Shown: positions 32,390-44,640 of the stretch, piece by piece | Layout: every line of letters begins with the position of its first letter | Position numbering within the stretch: position 1 is the first letter of the stretch | From: Phyto melanocephala | Taxonomy: Eukaryota > Arthropoda > Insecta > Diptera > Rhinophoridae | Reading direction: 5' to 3' | Length of the DNA stretch: 64,000 nucleotides | Assembly: GCA_941918925.1 (NCBI GenBank) | Contig: OW799233.1 | Location: 121,918,333-121,982,332, forward strand | Notes under the pieces: generated by a model | Told to the model about the DNA's origin: nothing | Seen by the model: only the letters and a program-made list of their open reading frames with translations | Database searches by the model: none | Made by a program: the position numbers and the translations under genes

Positions 32390-34540
32390 ACACACAGCGA
32401 CTAAACAGTCCAGTTTTCAAAGTATTGTCTGTATGTTTATGTCATACAACATAACAACTGCATTTAACTAATGTAGAAGACATCAGTTCTTGTTGTATGA
32501 GTACTGACCCTTTTATCGCTGTGCGTAATTTGATATTATATTTTGTTTCAGCGCAGCAAAATATTCATTTGAGTGCATTCAACTAATAATACACAATATT
32601 CCTTTGTTTATTATAGATAAGTTCTTGGTGCACGACAAGTATTTGTTTGTTTGTAATGCCGTGTGCCATATGCATACACTATGATATACACCGAGACATT
32701 GACACACTACAGCTTATTAAGTTTATTGAAGACTTGGTTAATCTAGCTTCAAACCAGTCAATGAAGATGGCTGATGGGCAAGTCCTGTCAATATGGACAC
32801 CATTCTATCTACACTTCATGGGGTCGAAAATAAATACTGACAAAGCTCTATGAACGTTTGGTACCACTGGTGGAGGATGTAAAAAAGATGAGAAAGAAAA
32901 AAGCAAGTTCTCTCCAAGTAGTTCCTATACATTACATTTTATAGAAAACCACGTATATTTTATATGTAAAAAATTTATGGTATGAAAATATAACTTGCAA
33001 ACTTCTTATCAAGTTATTAGAAAACATAATCAAATGACCTTATTTTTTTATTGAAACTTATGACTCGATGAACTGCTAAGAAATACCTTCATAAATAAAC
33101 ACATTTAACAAGCAACATATTTAAGAATCTTGATTTAAATTTTAAATCTGCTACAAAGGACAGATTTTTTTTTTTTTGCAAATAAAGTATCAAATAGGAA
33201 AATCTAAAATGGGGCGAAACAAAATCTAGGACAAAAAAGTATTTCTATTTTGTAAATTTAATTAATTCTAATGTGATTACTTAAAGAAAAGGCAATAGAG
33301 AAAAGACAACAAACCCCTAAATTGTGATAATAAGCAGCCTTAAAGTATTCGGTGTTAAATGTATTGTAAATTTTTATCTACAATCGCACACTAACCTTTA
33401 ACTATTCAATGATCTCAAAAGTAGTAACGAAATTTTTCTGTCTACATTTATTGCTCAGAAATCATTAAATTACATATGTATGTATATACACAAATACATA
33501 TACAATTTAACGAGCCACTTACAAAAACAGTTAAGAGTCTATTTATATATTTTATATTTTTCAAAGGAAACATTATTTCTAGATGGTGCTTTAAGTTGTT
33601 ATTTCAAATGTACATTTTGATTGTTTTTCTATATCTATTGTGGTTATACTACATTAAATAAAAATACGATAATTGAGATTTAGTCACCATTATTTTATAA
33701 TAACAAAGTTTCTTTAGCTCTCGGCACATAATTTATTTTTGAAACTAGACAAACTCTCAATTGATGTTTATAAACTTAAAGCCAAAATGTTTTAATTGCT
33801 ATTTTATCTATTTATCAATAGTATTAAAGATAAGTTTAATACTATAATACAAGTCATAAGATTTTAATTTGATTTTGTGGCGACGATGGAAAATTTAGTT
33901 AATTGATTTTTGGTGCGGATTTTGCAATATCTTTTTAATGTATTTTTTATCTCGGCCTTAAAACTTTATGACTTTCGTTATAGTGTAATATTAGCTTAAT
34001 ATATATCGAGGTTTTTTAGTTGAAAATAAATATAAAACAAATAATTAAAAATAATTAATTACAAGTCAAGCTGAATTAATTGCGTAAACAGGCCCGTCTG
34101 CGGAGATAAGTATTCCCTTTGTAATAATATTTCTTTTTAAATTACTCCACTTAAATGCTTATGTATGCAAGTTCTCCTTTTTCTGCTTAAAGTTGATGAC
34201 GAAAGTCGCGGTCGTGTACTTAAAAAAAGAAAAGTGAAATATCAAACTTACGTTCGTTAGTTTAATATCCAATAGAAGATTTTTTATACACAAAATATGT
34301 ACTAAAAATTATCAAAGGTCTTAGAAAGTTTAGAAACCCATATTCTTGTGAAGATGAGCTTAAACAAACTCAAGCCGTAGCCTCCGATTTTTCATTGAAA
34401 TTAGTTGGTTCTTTCATGATACTCCGCTTATTAATTCTTTGTCGTACAAAATATTTAAAAATGTTCTTAATGTAGCAGTTACATCGCACAGAGGGATTTG
34501 TTCATACTATGTTTGGCAAAAAATATATGGAGTGCTCGTA
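32390..34540. other. No gene seen
   Basis: Mostly A+T-rich. A plus-strand frame at 32647-32853 (67 codons) is unrecognised. No repeats identified. Confidence 0.4.
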
Positions 34541-34544
34541 GAAT

Positions 34545-34795
34545 GTTGAAATTTGGCACAAAGCCTTTGGTTAGCTTAATTAAGAAAAATGTAAAGGTTC
34601 ATTAAAATTGGCCACTCCCTCTACCCACCGCCCATAGAACCCAAAATTTATTTCAGGCCCAAAGTTTTCGAAATTTGGCACAGAGCTAATTAACGCCCAC
34701 CACTTACCGCCCATATAACCCATATTATATTTTTTCCCACAACTTTTTGTTTCTTTACTAAAGCTAATTATCTTATAAATACATTTCAATACCTG
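34545..34795. repeat. Degraded 'CCGCCCATA' minisatellite-type repeat
   Basis: Two similar blocks, AAATTTGGCACAAAGC..CACCGCCCATAGAACCC and AAATTTGGCACAGAGC..TTACCGCCCATATAACCC, about 130 bp apart. They resemble in style the tandem units of the 5723 Helitron (AAACTTTGCACACAT..CCACGCCCATA). Probably an old Helitron-type fragment. Confidence 0.4.
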
Positions 34796-34818
34796 CATTT
34801 AAATATAGACTTTTATTC

Positions 34819-35020
34819 ATCATCTATCATTTCTGTAACTATATTATCAAGTTCCAGAACCTGTTTACGGGGTTGACATCTAAAGCTACTTATAAAAGGA
34901 TCTAACGATACTAGAAGTCGATGAAAAACATCTGTATTTGTTGCAACTCTATCACACTTTCTGTTGTAGCTAAATATCATAATAACGCACGTGCCTAAAA
35001 CTATGCCATATCTTTTTGTA
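34819..35020 (-). other. Unrecognised coding-like open frame
   Basis: Open minus-strand frame of about 73 codons from an upstream stop, ending at a TAA near 34819. It reads KRYGIVLGTCVIMIFSYNRK, then CDRVATNTDVFHRLLVSLDP and FISSFRCQPRKQVLELDNIV. From the internal ATG it is 57 codons. Hydrophobic start and balanced composition set it apart from the A+T-rich surroundings. TTTTAG just before GCACGTGCG could be a splice acceptor, and AATAAA overlaps the stop. I recognise no family; host terminal exon and transposon relic are both possible. Confidence 0.3.
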
Positions 35021-35123
35021 ATTTTTTAAAATTTAAAATTTCATGAATTTGGAGACAAATCATAAAGATTTTATGAAAGATTATTAATTATTTAAACTTT
35101 TTTTTTTAATTGATAGTGTGGAG

Positions 35124-36403
35124 TAGGGTTTGGGATTTCCCGGGCTTTTTGCTTTCCCGGGAAATGGGAATTAAAAAATCGTCTTCCCGGGAATTCCCGG
35201 GATTCCCGAAAATAATATATCTTTTAAAATAAATAAAGTTAGTTAACTTTAGCATCACGATTTGGTTAATAACTCATTGTTTTAGTAGTATTTTATTTTC
35301 CATTAGAGTCCTTATTGTGTCAGCATTACATCTTCCGGAAATATAAACTTTATTCAAATTATAAAAATAATTATTGCCATGTAAACAGATACTTTTTTTG
35401 GGCAACACTACTCCACTCGTCTAATACAAGAGGAAACCACAAATTGTCACAAATTTGACTCGATATTGTTTTCACCATCGTATTTTTAACGGCGCTGTAA
35501 TATTTTATTACAATGTTTTTAATATCAGTTTAATTTTGGCAATGTCATATTTTTACTGAAAAAATTTTGACGAATAAAAGAACTTTGTGTAATTGTTCGA
35601 ATAGATATTCCATCGACTGCTGCCAATTTTGAAACAATTTCTGGTAATGTTTGGGTGTCTAAAAAACTTTTAATGGTGGAATTATTTTTTTACTTGGTGC
35701 AGGTGTTGAAGAATCGTTTTTAAATTTTATTTTATGAACCAAAAGAAGGTGCCGTATGAGACCACTAGTACTACCGCCCTTGGACATTAACCTTTTCGGG
35801 AAAATATTACATTGTGCTGATTTGTCTACTTTTTGAAAATAGTTCCAAACTTCAGACATTTTGCTTCTAAACAAAGTGAATTTCCAAAAGAAGTATTATT
35901 AGAAAAATTCAATCATAAATAAAAAAAATTGTACCTACAAATTCTGTGACCACTTTTAAAAACAATTTGTACATACGATTATATTTATAAAAATGAACCA
36001 CGGAAACTACTGCTGGATTTACTACGGTTGTTATAAAAAACATTTATATACAAGAAAACATTTAATTATGTATGTATATAATTAATTCACTTGAAATTTA
36101 TAAGCACTTATTAAAAATAATTCCAGAAAGTCTTTAACTTTGGCGTGAAATATTTTTGACCGTATTCGTATCTTCGTATTCGTATTTGAGAAAAGTTGTA
36201 AATACTTAACAATTAAAAAACGCTAACAAATTAAAAACCTTACTTTTTATTCAAATATTCTCTAAATTTACCAAAACAGATAAGAAATTAAAAATAAAAT
36301 TAAATATATTTCCTAATATTCTACATATTTTTTATTTCCCGTTTTCCCGGGAATAAGAGCAAAATTTTTCCGGAAATATTAAGTGGTTCATTCCCAAACC
36401 CTA
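35124..36403 (-). mobile_element. Internally deleted hAT transposon with BED finger
   Basis: TIR TAGGGTTTGGGA (35124) and TCCCAAACCCTA (ending 36403), flanked by identical 8-bp GTGTGGAG at 35116-35123 and 36404-36411, the length typical of hAT. Both ends are followed inside by CCCGGGAATTCCCGGG-like palindromic words. At 1,280 bp it is less than half of an autonomous hAT. The transposase N-terminus is present on the minus strand (separate entry); the catalytic core and C-terminus are deleted. Confidence 0.85.
35400..35874 (-). pseudogene. hAT transposase N-terminal half with degenerate BED zinc finger
   Basis: From the ATG at 35872-35874: SEVWNYFQKVDKSAQCNIF, PKRLMSKGGSTSGLIRHLLL, VHKI. This is the BED finger layout (W.YF, C..C, L..H....H), but the second Cys of the CxxC pair is Phe, so zinc binding should fail. 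Downstream, after a frame change near 35660, TLPEIVSKLAAVDGISIRTI, TQSSFIRQNFFSKNMTLPK, and in another frame ISSQICDNLWFPLVLDEWSS continue the hAT pattern up to the region that holds the first catalytic Asp (family LTLDEWTS). The gene then breaks off. Confidence 0.7.
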
Positions 36404-36411
36404 GTGTGGAG

Positions 36412-36928
36412 TCTTACCTTTCATTTTATTATAGCGGGAGTATCAAGCACGACCGAACAATCTTTTTTTCTTCCAAGATAGTTTGCAGTCACGGCACATT
36501 ATAGAACAAATTTTATTCCATCATATCTTTGAAACCATATGAGCGAACTTTATAATTTTTTTTATTAAAATACGCATAAAAGGCTATGTTTGAAGAAAAT
36601 CACTATTTAAATCAGAGCAATAAAATTATCTTACGTACAAACTCTATAGAAGTGAATAATCAGTTTTCAATATTTTGGATGACCAAAATTTACATGTGAC
36701 TTTACTTCATTATTTCAAAGACAATTATTTTCAGGATACAATTTATGGATTCTTCATACTGAATAAATTTCTTACAAAACTACTTCATTGCGATTTTAAA
36801 TTTTATGTGTCAAAAAAATTACTTATTGCACAAAAAATCCCTCTGCTCATCGCATTGCTTGTTTTAAGTGACTTAACATCTTAGCTTCTTATTCCAGCTA
36901 GTTCGTTGTTTATTCTCGGTGCTATTTA
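36412..36928. other. No gene seen
   Basis: A+T-rich. Plus-strand frame 36675-36884 unrecognised. Confidence 0.4.
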
Positions 36929-37565
36929 TTATACCTTTAACACGACAGTTAAAAATGGTATATACAGGCTTGTTATTCTGTGTATAATTTCTATAGTATT
37001 GATTTCCGACCCCATAGTGTATATGTATATTTTGTGAAAGCTTGTAAATAGGGTAGTCGATAAAGCATAATCCGTTTGACCGTGTGCCAAGACCCGCGTT
37101 AGGTATCACAATATCAAAAATATTTGGCAGCAGATTAGTATTGAAAATTACCTAATCTGCAAAGTTATATATAAAAAATAAAGGGATCAAATGAAAAGGC
37201 TTGAGTATAAAAATATAGTCAGATATGAAAAGCAAAAAATTCAAGATGGTTTTTAGATTAAATGGCGAATATATGAGTCAAGTAGTTGCGTCCCCCACAA
37301 TATTAGTACCAAGAAAAGCACTAGACCAGTACAATGTAGTAAACTATAAAAAGTAGAAAAACCGAGATTTCTGAAACAAAATAACGGAGCGAATTTTTTT
37401 TTTTACCCCAACAATATGGAAACTTAAACAAAATGAAAAATCAGGGATGGCGTCGGAAATAACAAAGAAATAGCGTAATGTATGAAATCTTAAATCTAGG
37501 TCATTATAACTATGTACATGACGGTGCAGGGTATTATCAGATTCGGCCTTTACTGTTGCTTGACT
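36929..37565 (+). mobile_element. Family B repeat
   Basis: Starts TTATACCTTTAACACGACAG, with GATTTCCGACCCCATAGTGT and AAGCTTGTAAATAGGGTAGT (reverse complement of the ACTTTATGGGGTCGGAAATG block), and ends GGGTATTATCAGATTCGGCC..TTGACTT, a worn hairpin and cap. The GTCCGTCT tract is almost lost. No ORF of note. Confidence 0.6.
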
Positions 37566-37686
37566 TATTTTAACTATTTTGGCACTTTTTCCACAAGATT
37601 TTCCTTTATTTCTTTAAAACTTTAATAAATACGGTGTTTTTGAAACTAATTGAATTACAAATAACGTTTGCTTTGATCTCTTTGTT

Positions 37687-37739
37687 CTCTATTTTGTTCA
37701 TGATGTATGGAGTTACCACACTGTATGTAGGTTTTTTTA
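37687..37739 (+). repeat. Left direct repeat flanking family A copy 3
   Basis: TTTTGTTCATGATGTATGGA, GTTACCACACTGTATGTAGG and a T run. Repeated with three substitutions at 40003-40057 immediately after the element. Confidence 0.85.
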
Positions 37740-38364
37740 TTATACCTGCCACCAAAAAAATGGTGGGGGTATATTCATTTTGTCATTCCGTTTGTAACAC
37801 ATCGAAATATCCATTTTAGACCCCATAAAGTATATATATTCTGAATCGGGGTTTGATTTTATGACGATCTAGCTATATCCGTCCGTCTGTCCGTTTGTTG
37901 AAAGCACGATAGAGGTCGCACCGAAAAAGCTAGGGGGATCAATATTAGCCAGAATCTTTCTTATAGACAAGGTTTATCTGGTATCGAAAATGGGCTAAAT
38001 CGGAATATTAGGAAGAGAGTTATAGCCCGTAAAGCAACAGTTGGTCGAAAAAACCTTGTCCTTCGCACATCAAAAAAAATTGAATTGTGTCCAGACGCAT
38101 AAACGTAGAGTCATGAAACTTCGAATATATATTTCTCGAGTATATTTTTCCCTGAAAATCGCTTAAATCTATGAATAAGGAAAAGAATTATAGATCAAAA
38201 TGTACGAAATTTATACCGCACAGTGTATATTTCAAATTTAAAACGTAATAAAACTGACAAAACTATATGTACGATTGTGAAATTTTGCAAACATGGTTTT
38301 TTGGTCAAAGTCTTCGTTATAACGGAAAATAGATGTGCCACGTCCACTTTTTTCTTTAAATTTT

Positions 38365-38735
38365 TATAAAAATATATTAGCATTTATTCATTGCAGACGG
38401 CATCGTCTGTTGAAGGCGCCACTACATTTTGCAAACAATGAGGATGATGTCTTTGCTAATAATCACGTAGAACACTAGATGACTCTAATAACATTTTTGC
38501 AAACAAACTCTTTTATATTTTGCACAAACTGCAAAGGAATTTTATAGGGGTTTGTGAAAACGAAAATGACCGAAGTTTGTTGACAAAACTTAACTAGAGT
38601 AATGATTTGTGCCCAACTTTACATATAGTTGTACACACAGTCTTATGAGGTTTAAGATTTAAAAATATTTAAAAATAAATTTGCATCAGTATATTTAAAA
38701 TAAGTATTTGAATATTTAAAATACATTTTTTACCC
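38365..38735. other. Unique sequence replacing the tandem array in copy 3
   Basis: ATTGCAGACGGCATCGTCTG onward (with a GACG..CGTC self-complementary word) has no match in other copies. No ORF. Possibly a filler from deletion repair or another insertion. Confidence 0.4.
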
Positions 38736-39260
38736 AAATTATATTTTTTACTACCTATTCTTTTGTAAAGGATGGTTAAACTTTAAGGGCCACAGGGTGA
38801 TTCAAAATATAAATTCTCAGCATTTTGCTAAATCGGGAAATTTATTAGTAAGATTTTGATTATCTATAACCTCACTATCTATTATCTCAAACGAAATAAA
38901 TTTTGTATAATTTTAAAATTTGTTAGCCATTAGTACATGAAAATAAATTGTTTATAATGTTGAGATATTTTTTTTTTTACTTAGGTCAAAATTTTCCTAA
39001 ATTCCCATTTTTAATAGAGCATAACTTCAGGAGAACATAAGATAACAAAAATAAATTAGCACTATTTCGTAGATAGAACTTTCCTCTTAAATTCATGTAA
39101 TTTCTCTATGAATAAAGATTTTGGAATACTAAAGGACCATATTGAAATATCTAAGTTATGTTTATTAGCAGAAACTTTATTGACACGTGTATTTTAACGG
39201 CCACTTTCATTGAAAGACTAAATTTACGAAAACATTTTACTAGCATACCGAAGTTATAAT

Positions 39261-39866
39261 GGGTGGTTTAATTTTAAGGGACTATGTCGATTTTGAATAA
39301 AATTATTATGAAATTATTATCATTTATTTTTATAATGATAATATTTGTATGTTTCAATTATGTATGGAACAAATAATCGGCCAAATGGCTCCCCCAACCT
39401 AGGCGGACACCTCGATCTGATAGTCCAAATTTTCAATGACACTGTTGATGCTCAATTGTTGGGTACGATGATGAGTCGAGGTGGCTTGCTCTTTTGCCAC
39501 GTTATCGTGAAAAACAGCAATGTTTCCCATTCAACGAACTAAGATGGCATTCACAGATGTTTTCACATTTCATACAGACCTGCTTTGCAGACATTTAAAT
39601 ATTTTTTACAATTCTCACGATTGTGGACGAATTCGAACGATTATGTTGACCAAAAGAATCACGAAGTGCCTAAAATGCATTTTGATTTGAACGCCCATTT
39701 TTATAAAAATCTTTAATATTTAAAAGCGTTGCTCGATTGCGTATCTTTCCACGGTTCAAATTGAGTTAGTCTGAGATTGAGAAATGTCAAATGAAATGCA
39801 AGAAAAAAGTTGAAGTTTAGGTGTGGTTCACCTTCAATATGGGCCCTTAAAATTTAACCACCCTCT
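39261..39866. mobile_element. Captured mariner-derived element in copy 3
   Basis: Ends GGGTGGTTTAATTTTAAGGG and GGGCCCTTAAAATTTAACCACCC. On the minus strand it holds the same transposase scraps as in copy 2, including the VAKEQATS-type block and the GGHLAD-type C-terminus near 39380. Confidence 0.7.
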
Positions 39867-40002
39867 ACAAAGAAAGTGATACATATTTTATTATAAAGAG
39901 ATTAATCCATAGCGATTAACAAAATAATAAATATTGTGCTTTAAATGTACACAAAATTGGTTCGGCACAGCCGAATATAGTGCTCTTACTTGTTATATTT
40001 GG

Positions 40003-40057
40003 TCTTTATTTTGTACATGATGTGTGGAGTTACCACACTGTATGTAGGTTTTTTTTA
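40003..40057 (+). repeat. Right direct repeat flanking family A copy 3
   Basis: TTTTGTACATGATGTGTGGA, GTTACCACACTGTATGTAGG and a T run, the partner of 37687-37739. Confidence 0.85.
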
Positions 40058-41802
40058 TTTTTTTTTTTTTTTGTTATTTATGCTTCTTTAATACCTTTTA
40101 TTAATAATTTTCTTCGTTTTTAAATTTAATTATTTTTATGAAAAGTTACCAGTTGTCTGTAGACACCCTCGACAAAGATCTCGTCGATGTTTATCTGGCA
40201 ACTTGGCTACATATAAATAAATAAATAATATAATCAAATATATAAATAAGTATTTATATATATAAAAACAAAAAAAAAAAAAACACACACACACACACAC
40301 AAGTGAATACCAACACGTTTTAAGCCAGACATTTTCCTATACACTCACAGTAGAAATAAATAATTCTTTTTATTATTCTTTATTGTTTTATGGGAAAAAT
40401 AATAAAAAAAAAGTTATTTACAACTCTGGTGTAAGGTTGCGTTTCCAACACATGTCTGCTTTCATACAAACACACATAAATTTGTATGTGCCTTAGTAAA
40501 GTGTTTTATTTATTCTTAGTGGTTGTTTAACTAAATATATTTTGTATTTATATTACAGATAACATATATTAAATTTATATCATAAATGTAGGCGACAGGA
40601 TGGAAAAAAGGGGTTTATATTTGTCTCTAATATTATATTACTTTATTTTTTATTTTTCGTTTTCATGCTGTTTTGTCAAACGTAATTTGTGGCAATCTTT
40701 ATAATATTTCTAAATATATAAATAAATAAGGCTTACAGAAAGAAAAACAAACTTAAACAATAATAAACTTGAAGAAATCTTAACACTTCCGCAAAAAAGA
40801 GTGTTTCATTTAGCACTGGTTAAAACTTTAACAAAAGGAAGTTAATTTTCTTATTTTTTGTGTTATTTGAAATGATTTGTTGTTGTAAAATCTTTTTATC
40901 TTTTACTCCTCCACAGTATTGTTATTATTACGGTTTATATACATCCACATGTATTGTATATAAAATGTTATGTAGGCCATATTTAATTTCTAAGGATACA
41001 TTAAAGGTAACTTATAAGCTGACACTATGAACTAAACGTTAGTATGTTTTATCGAAATGCATAAATCGTTTTAAATTTAATGGAACAAAAAATGAAAATA
41101 GAAATATATTTTGTTACATCTATAAAATATGTAAATAAATTTTTGTAATCAAATTATTTTATGCAGATAAACTTCAGCAAATTGTTTGTGTTAAAAATTT
41201 CATCATAATTTATAATCCTATACAAAGATTATGATTATAAAATGTAATTTTACGGATGTGTGAGTGTAAAAACTAATATTGTTGAAAATGCAGAATTTTA
41301 ATTTTTGAATTGCAAAACAAAAAAAATTGTTAGACAGTTGGTTCAGTAGTTACAAATACAAGGTAAAATTTGACACTGCCTTTTTTAAAAAAAATGTTAA
41401 GGTTAAGCAATTTGCATTAGCTTTTCTTTGTTTTTGCAATATGACTTTTATTTGATGGTTATAACATTTCAATGGAAGCAACCATAGTTTGATATTTCGA
41501 ACTGAAATTCTGTAGATACAACCATAAACCACTATACGATTGGCCGCAATTCTGGTACACAGAAACGATACTGATTATTCTTTGTACATTAGTGTCATAA
41601 AAAGCCCAAAATTTTAAAATAAATAAAAAGTATTCACCCATAGTTAACAAACTGTACAACTTCTCTTTATAGATTTTGATATTTGGCAGGATGTTAATTA
41701 ATAATATACAGTCTATAGAATATGAAATTTTTTCTAAGATATTAAACGCTTTACATATGAAATTCACACAAAAGTGAAAAAGGGTTAAAAAAAAAATTCC
41801 GA
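40058..41802. other. No gene seen
   Basis: A+T-rich with poly-A and (CA)n at about 40270-40302. The minus ORF at 41459-41806 (115 codons) is rich in Ile, Leu and Phe and is unrecognised; it could be chance in A+T-rich sequence. Confidence 0.4.
40283..40301. repeat. (CA)n microsatellite
   Basis: Nine CA units after a poly-A run. Confidence 0.9.
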
Positions 41803-41887
41803 CCACACGGAAACACTGACAATGCTTAATCGACTCTCCTATTCATAAAGAAATAAAAATTGTGGAAATTTCACACGGAATAAGGTA
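41803..41887 (-). mobile_element. Family B distal fragment
   Basis: CCACACGGAAACACTGACAA, GCTTAATCGACTCTCCTATT and ATTTCACACGGAATAAGGTA match 46122-46260 in order, with the TATACTTTATGGGGTC part deleted. Confidence 0.6.
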
Positions 41888-41889
41888 TA

Positions 41890-42000
41890 CCGGTTCCACG
41901 TGCATCTCTTACGGTACTATGCTGGTGGTGATAATGAACTAAGCAGCGAATCATAGCTTCAAATGGCAAAATTCTCACGTTAAATGTTGACGATATGCTC
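41890..42000. repeat. Dispersed repeat shared with 3826-3925
   Basis: TTACGGTACTATGCTGGTGG..GACGATATGC aligns with 3838-3920. It directly follows the family B fragment here. Unclassified. Confidence 0.45.
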
Positions 42001-42742
42001 TTTTCGTCATAATAATTTTTCGCGAATTTATATAAAGAAATTAAAAACCAAATAAACAAAAAAATCATAAAATATTTAAACCACATGCAGACATTTGGCA
42101 CACCATGTAGCTGTTAAAATGATGCTATTCTAATGACGATTTGCATCCAGATCATGGGAAGAAAGTAAATTATACATTTGCTCACAGTTTGTCCTGTTTT
42201 TTTGTTTTATTAAGCCTTTGTTTCAAGCAAGATATCAAAATATGTTGGAATTTTTATCTACAATAACACACACTTCTTAAAAAATATGTTTTGCTAACAT
42301 AATTTGAAATCTTATTATTTTATCTTCTGTGAGTAAATTTATTTTTTCAATCTCTTTTAAAATAAAAATTTTTTCAACTAAAAACAATACAGCGAAAAAG
42401 CTCAATCTATAGTAAAATTTAACCTTCAAAACGTTAGAAAACAAGTTTATTTTTCATTACACTAGTTAGACCTCGATGTAGTGGTATTTTTCTACATCAC
42501 TGAACGACTTGTAGATGATTTGTTTTTTTGCTGTTTGGACAATCTGAGATTTATAAAATTTTTAATCAGAATCTTATCTCAATAGTTTATTTTCCTATTA
42601 AATTTTCAATATATTTATGGGCTATACAACTAAAACTCTTAGGGAATTAAAATTTTTAAGGGTTTATATGTAGTTGCATTGACTATCATTTGTGTTTAAA
42701 AATCATCATGACTAACAACAACCGCAAATTAGAAACATGTTT
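42001..42742. other. No gene seen
   Basis: A+T-rich sequence, nothing recognised. Confidence 0.4.
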
Positions 42743-44434
42743 TTATACCCGCCACCAAAGAAATGGTGGGCGTATATTCATTTTGTCATTCCGTTTGTAA
42801 CACATCGAAATATCCATTTTAGACCCCATAAAGAATATATATTCTGAATCAGGGTTTGATTTGATGACGATCTAGCTATGCCCATCCGTCTGTCCGTCTG
42901 TTGAAAGCACGATAGAGGTCGCACCGAAAAAGCTAGGGGGCTCAAATTTTGCCAGAATCTTTCTTATAGACAAGATTTGTTTGGAATTGAAAATGGACTA
43001 AATCGGAATATTAGGAAGTGAGTTATAGCTCGTAATGCAAGAGTAGGTCGAAAAAACCGTGTCCTTCGAATATCGAATAAAATGGAATTATGTCCAAACG
43101 CATTAACGTACAGTCATGAAACTTCGAATATATATTTTTTGAGTCAAAGCAATATCTTTCACCAAAAATTTTTTATATCTATGCATTAGAAAAGGAGTTA
43201 TAGATAAAAATGTACGAAAATTTACACCGCGCTGTGTATTTTTCAGTATGTTTTAAATTTTAAACCTAATAAAACGGACAAAATTAGATGTACGATTCTG
43301 AAATTTTGCACACTTTGCTTTTAAGTGAGAGGCTTTTTTTGTAACGGAAAATCAATGTGCCACGCCCACTTTTACGCCCACCTCCCATATAACGTTTTAC
43401 CTAAAATTCATATAATTTCTCTATTAATAAAGATTTTGGAATACTAAAGGACTATATTGAAACACCTAAGTTGTACTTATTCGCAAAAATAACTTTGACA
43501 CGCCTACTATAACGCCCACTTTTCACGTTATCTACCGTTAATGAAATTTAAAAGCTCATAAAACCGACAAAATTAGAGGTATGATGATGAGATTTGCTAC
43601 ATATGTATATCCTTCTTATCAATGTAATTGTTGTGCCAAAAAATTTATGTGACACGCCCACTTTAACGCCTACCTCCCATTTAACGGTTTATCTTAAATT
43701 CATGTAATTTTTTTATTAACAAAGTTTTTGGGAAAATAAAGGACTATATTGTAATATCTAAGTTGTATTTATTAGCAGAAACTTTATTGACATGCCTACT
43801 TTAACGCCCACTTTTACTAAAAGACTAAACTTACGAAAACATTTTACTATCATATCGAAGTTATTAAGGGTGGTTAAATTTTAAGAAATTATTATCATAT
43901 CTTTTTATAATGATAATATTTGTATGGTTCAATTATGTATTTAACAAAATATCGGCCAAATGGCACCCCCCCTATTCACAGGTGTTCTCACATTTTATAC
44001 AGACCTGTTTTGCAGACATTTAAATATTGTTTACAATTCTCACGATTGTGGACGAATTCGAACGATTATGTTGACCAAAAGAATCACGAAGTGCCTAAAA
44101 TGCATTTTGATTTGAACGCCCATTTTTATAAAAATCTTTAATATTTAAAAGCGTTGCTCGATTGCGTATCTTTCCACGGATCAAATTGAGTAAGTTTGAG
44201 ATTGAGAAATGTCAAATGAAATGCAGAAAACAAATTTAAAGACTAGGTGTTGTTCACCTTCAACATGGGACCTTAAAATTTAACCACCCTTTACAAAGAA
44301 AGTGATACATGTTTTATTATAAAGAGATTATTTCATAGCGATTAACAAAATAATAAATATTGTGCTTTAAATGTAAACAAAATTGGTGGTGGGTATAAAA
44401 GATTCGGCACAGCCGAATATAGTGCTCTTACTTG
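42743..44434 (+). mobile_element. Family A repeat, copy 4
   Basis: Starts TTATACCCGCCACCAAAGAA and ends GATTCGGCACAGCCGAATAT..CTTACTTG. One unit of the 288-bp array remains (CCCATATAACG at 43386, CCCATTTAACGG at 43675). The captured mariner (43868-44290) has lost most of its interior. Immediately downstream, with no gap, lies an unrelated mariner relic. Confidence 0.85.
43868..44290. mobile_element. Captured mariner-derived element in copy 4, internally deleted
   Basis: Ends GGGTGGTTAAATTTTAAG and CTTAAAATTTAACCACCC. The VAKEQSTS block is missing, while the GGCCATTTGGCAC-type C-terminal part and the N-terminal ENGRS part (minus strand, near 44115) remain. Confidence 0.7.
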
Positions 44435-44439
44435 TTGTT

Positions 44440-44640
44440 TTTTCAAAATGGGTGGTCTGTGACTCATACAGCTTATGTCACAATGAATATTCAGCACGAT
44501 AAATTTAAGAACATGATCACCTCTCGTTGAGGTAATTTAAACTGACCACCGATATCGAAACGCGTTATACTTTTACCAGTGGTGTTTCATGATGTCGCTT
44601 GTTTTTGAGAATAAGGGAAAATGCACAGTAGCCCTTAAAG
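44440..44640 (+). pseudogene. mariner-like transposase relic
   Basis: The plus strand reads FQNGWSVTHTAYVTMNIQHD then KFKNMITSR, a stop, GNLN, a stop and PP. Order and spacing match mariner FQQDGATCHTA...KFGxxxISRxGDVNWPP around the second catalytic Asp, which has become Asn/Gly here. It is truncated by, or abuts, family A copy 4. Confidence 0.55.

Larger units (their letters stand above)
37740..39992 (+). mobile_element. Family A repeat, copy 3
   Basis: Starts TTATACCTGCCACCAAAAAA, has one GTCCGTCT tract and the GACCCCATAAAGTATATATA block, and ends TTCGGCACAGCCGAATATAG..CTTACTTG. The 288-bp array is absent: about 38350-38735 is instead unrelated sequence. It then carries the segment shared with copy 2 (38800-39095) and the captured mariner (39261-39866). 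Flanked by about 52-bp direct repeats. Confidence 0.85.

Noticed and set aside
39345..39542. 65-codon plus ORF in family A copy 3
   Set aside because: Antisense through the captured mariner relic; the meaningful scraps are on the other strand.
41459..41806. 115-codon minus ORF as a membrane protein
   Set aside because: Hydrophobic composition is what A+T-rich DNA gives by chance; no conserved motif, and it overlaps another ORF.
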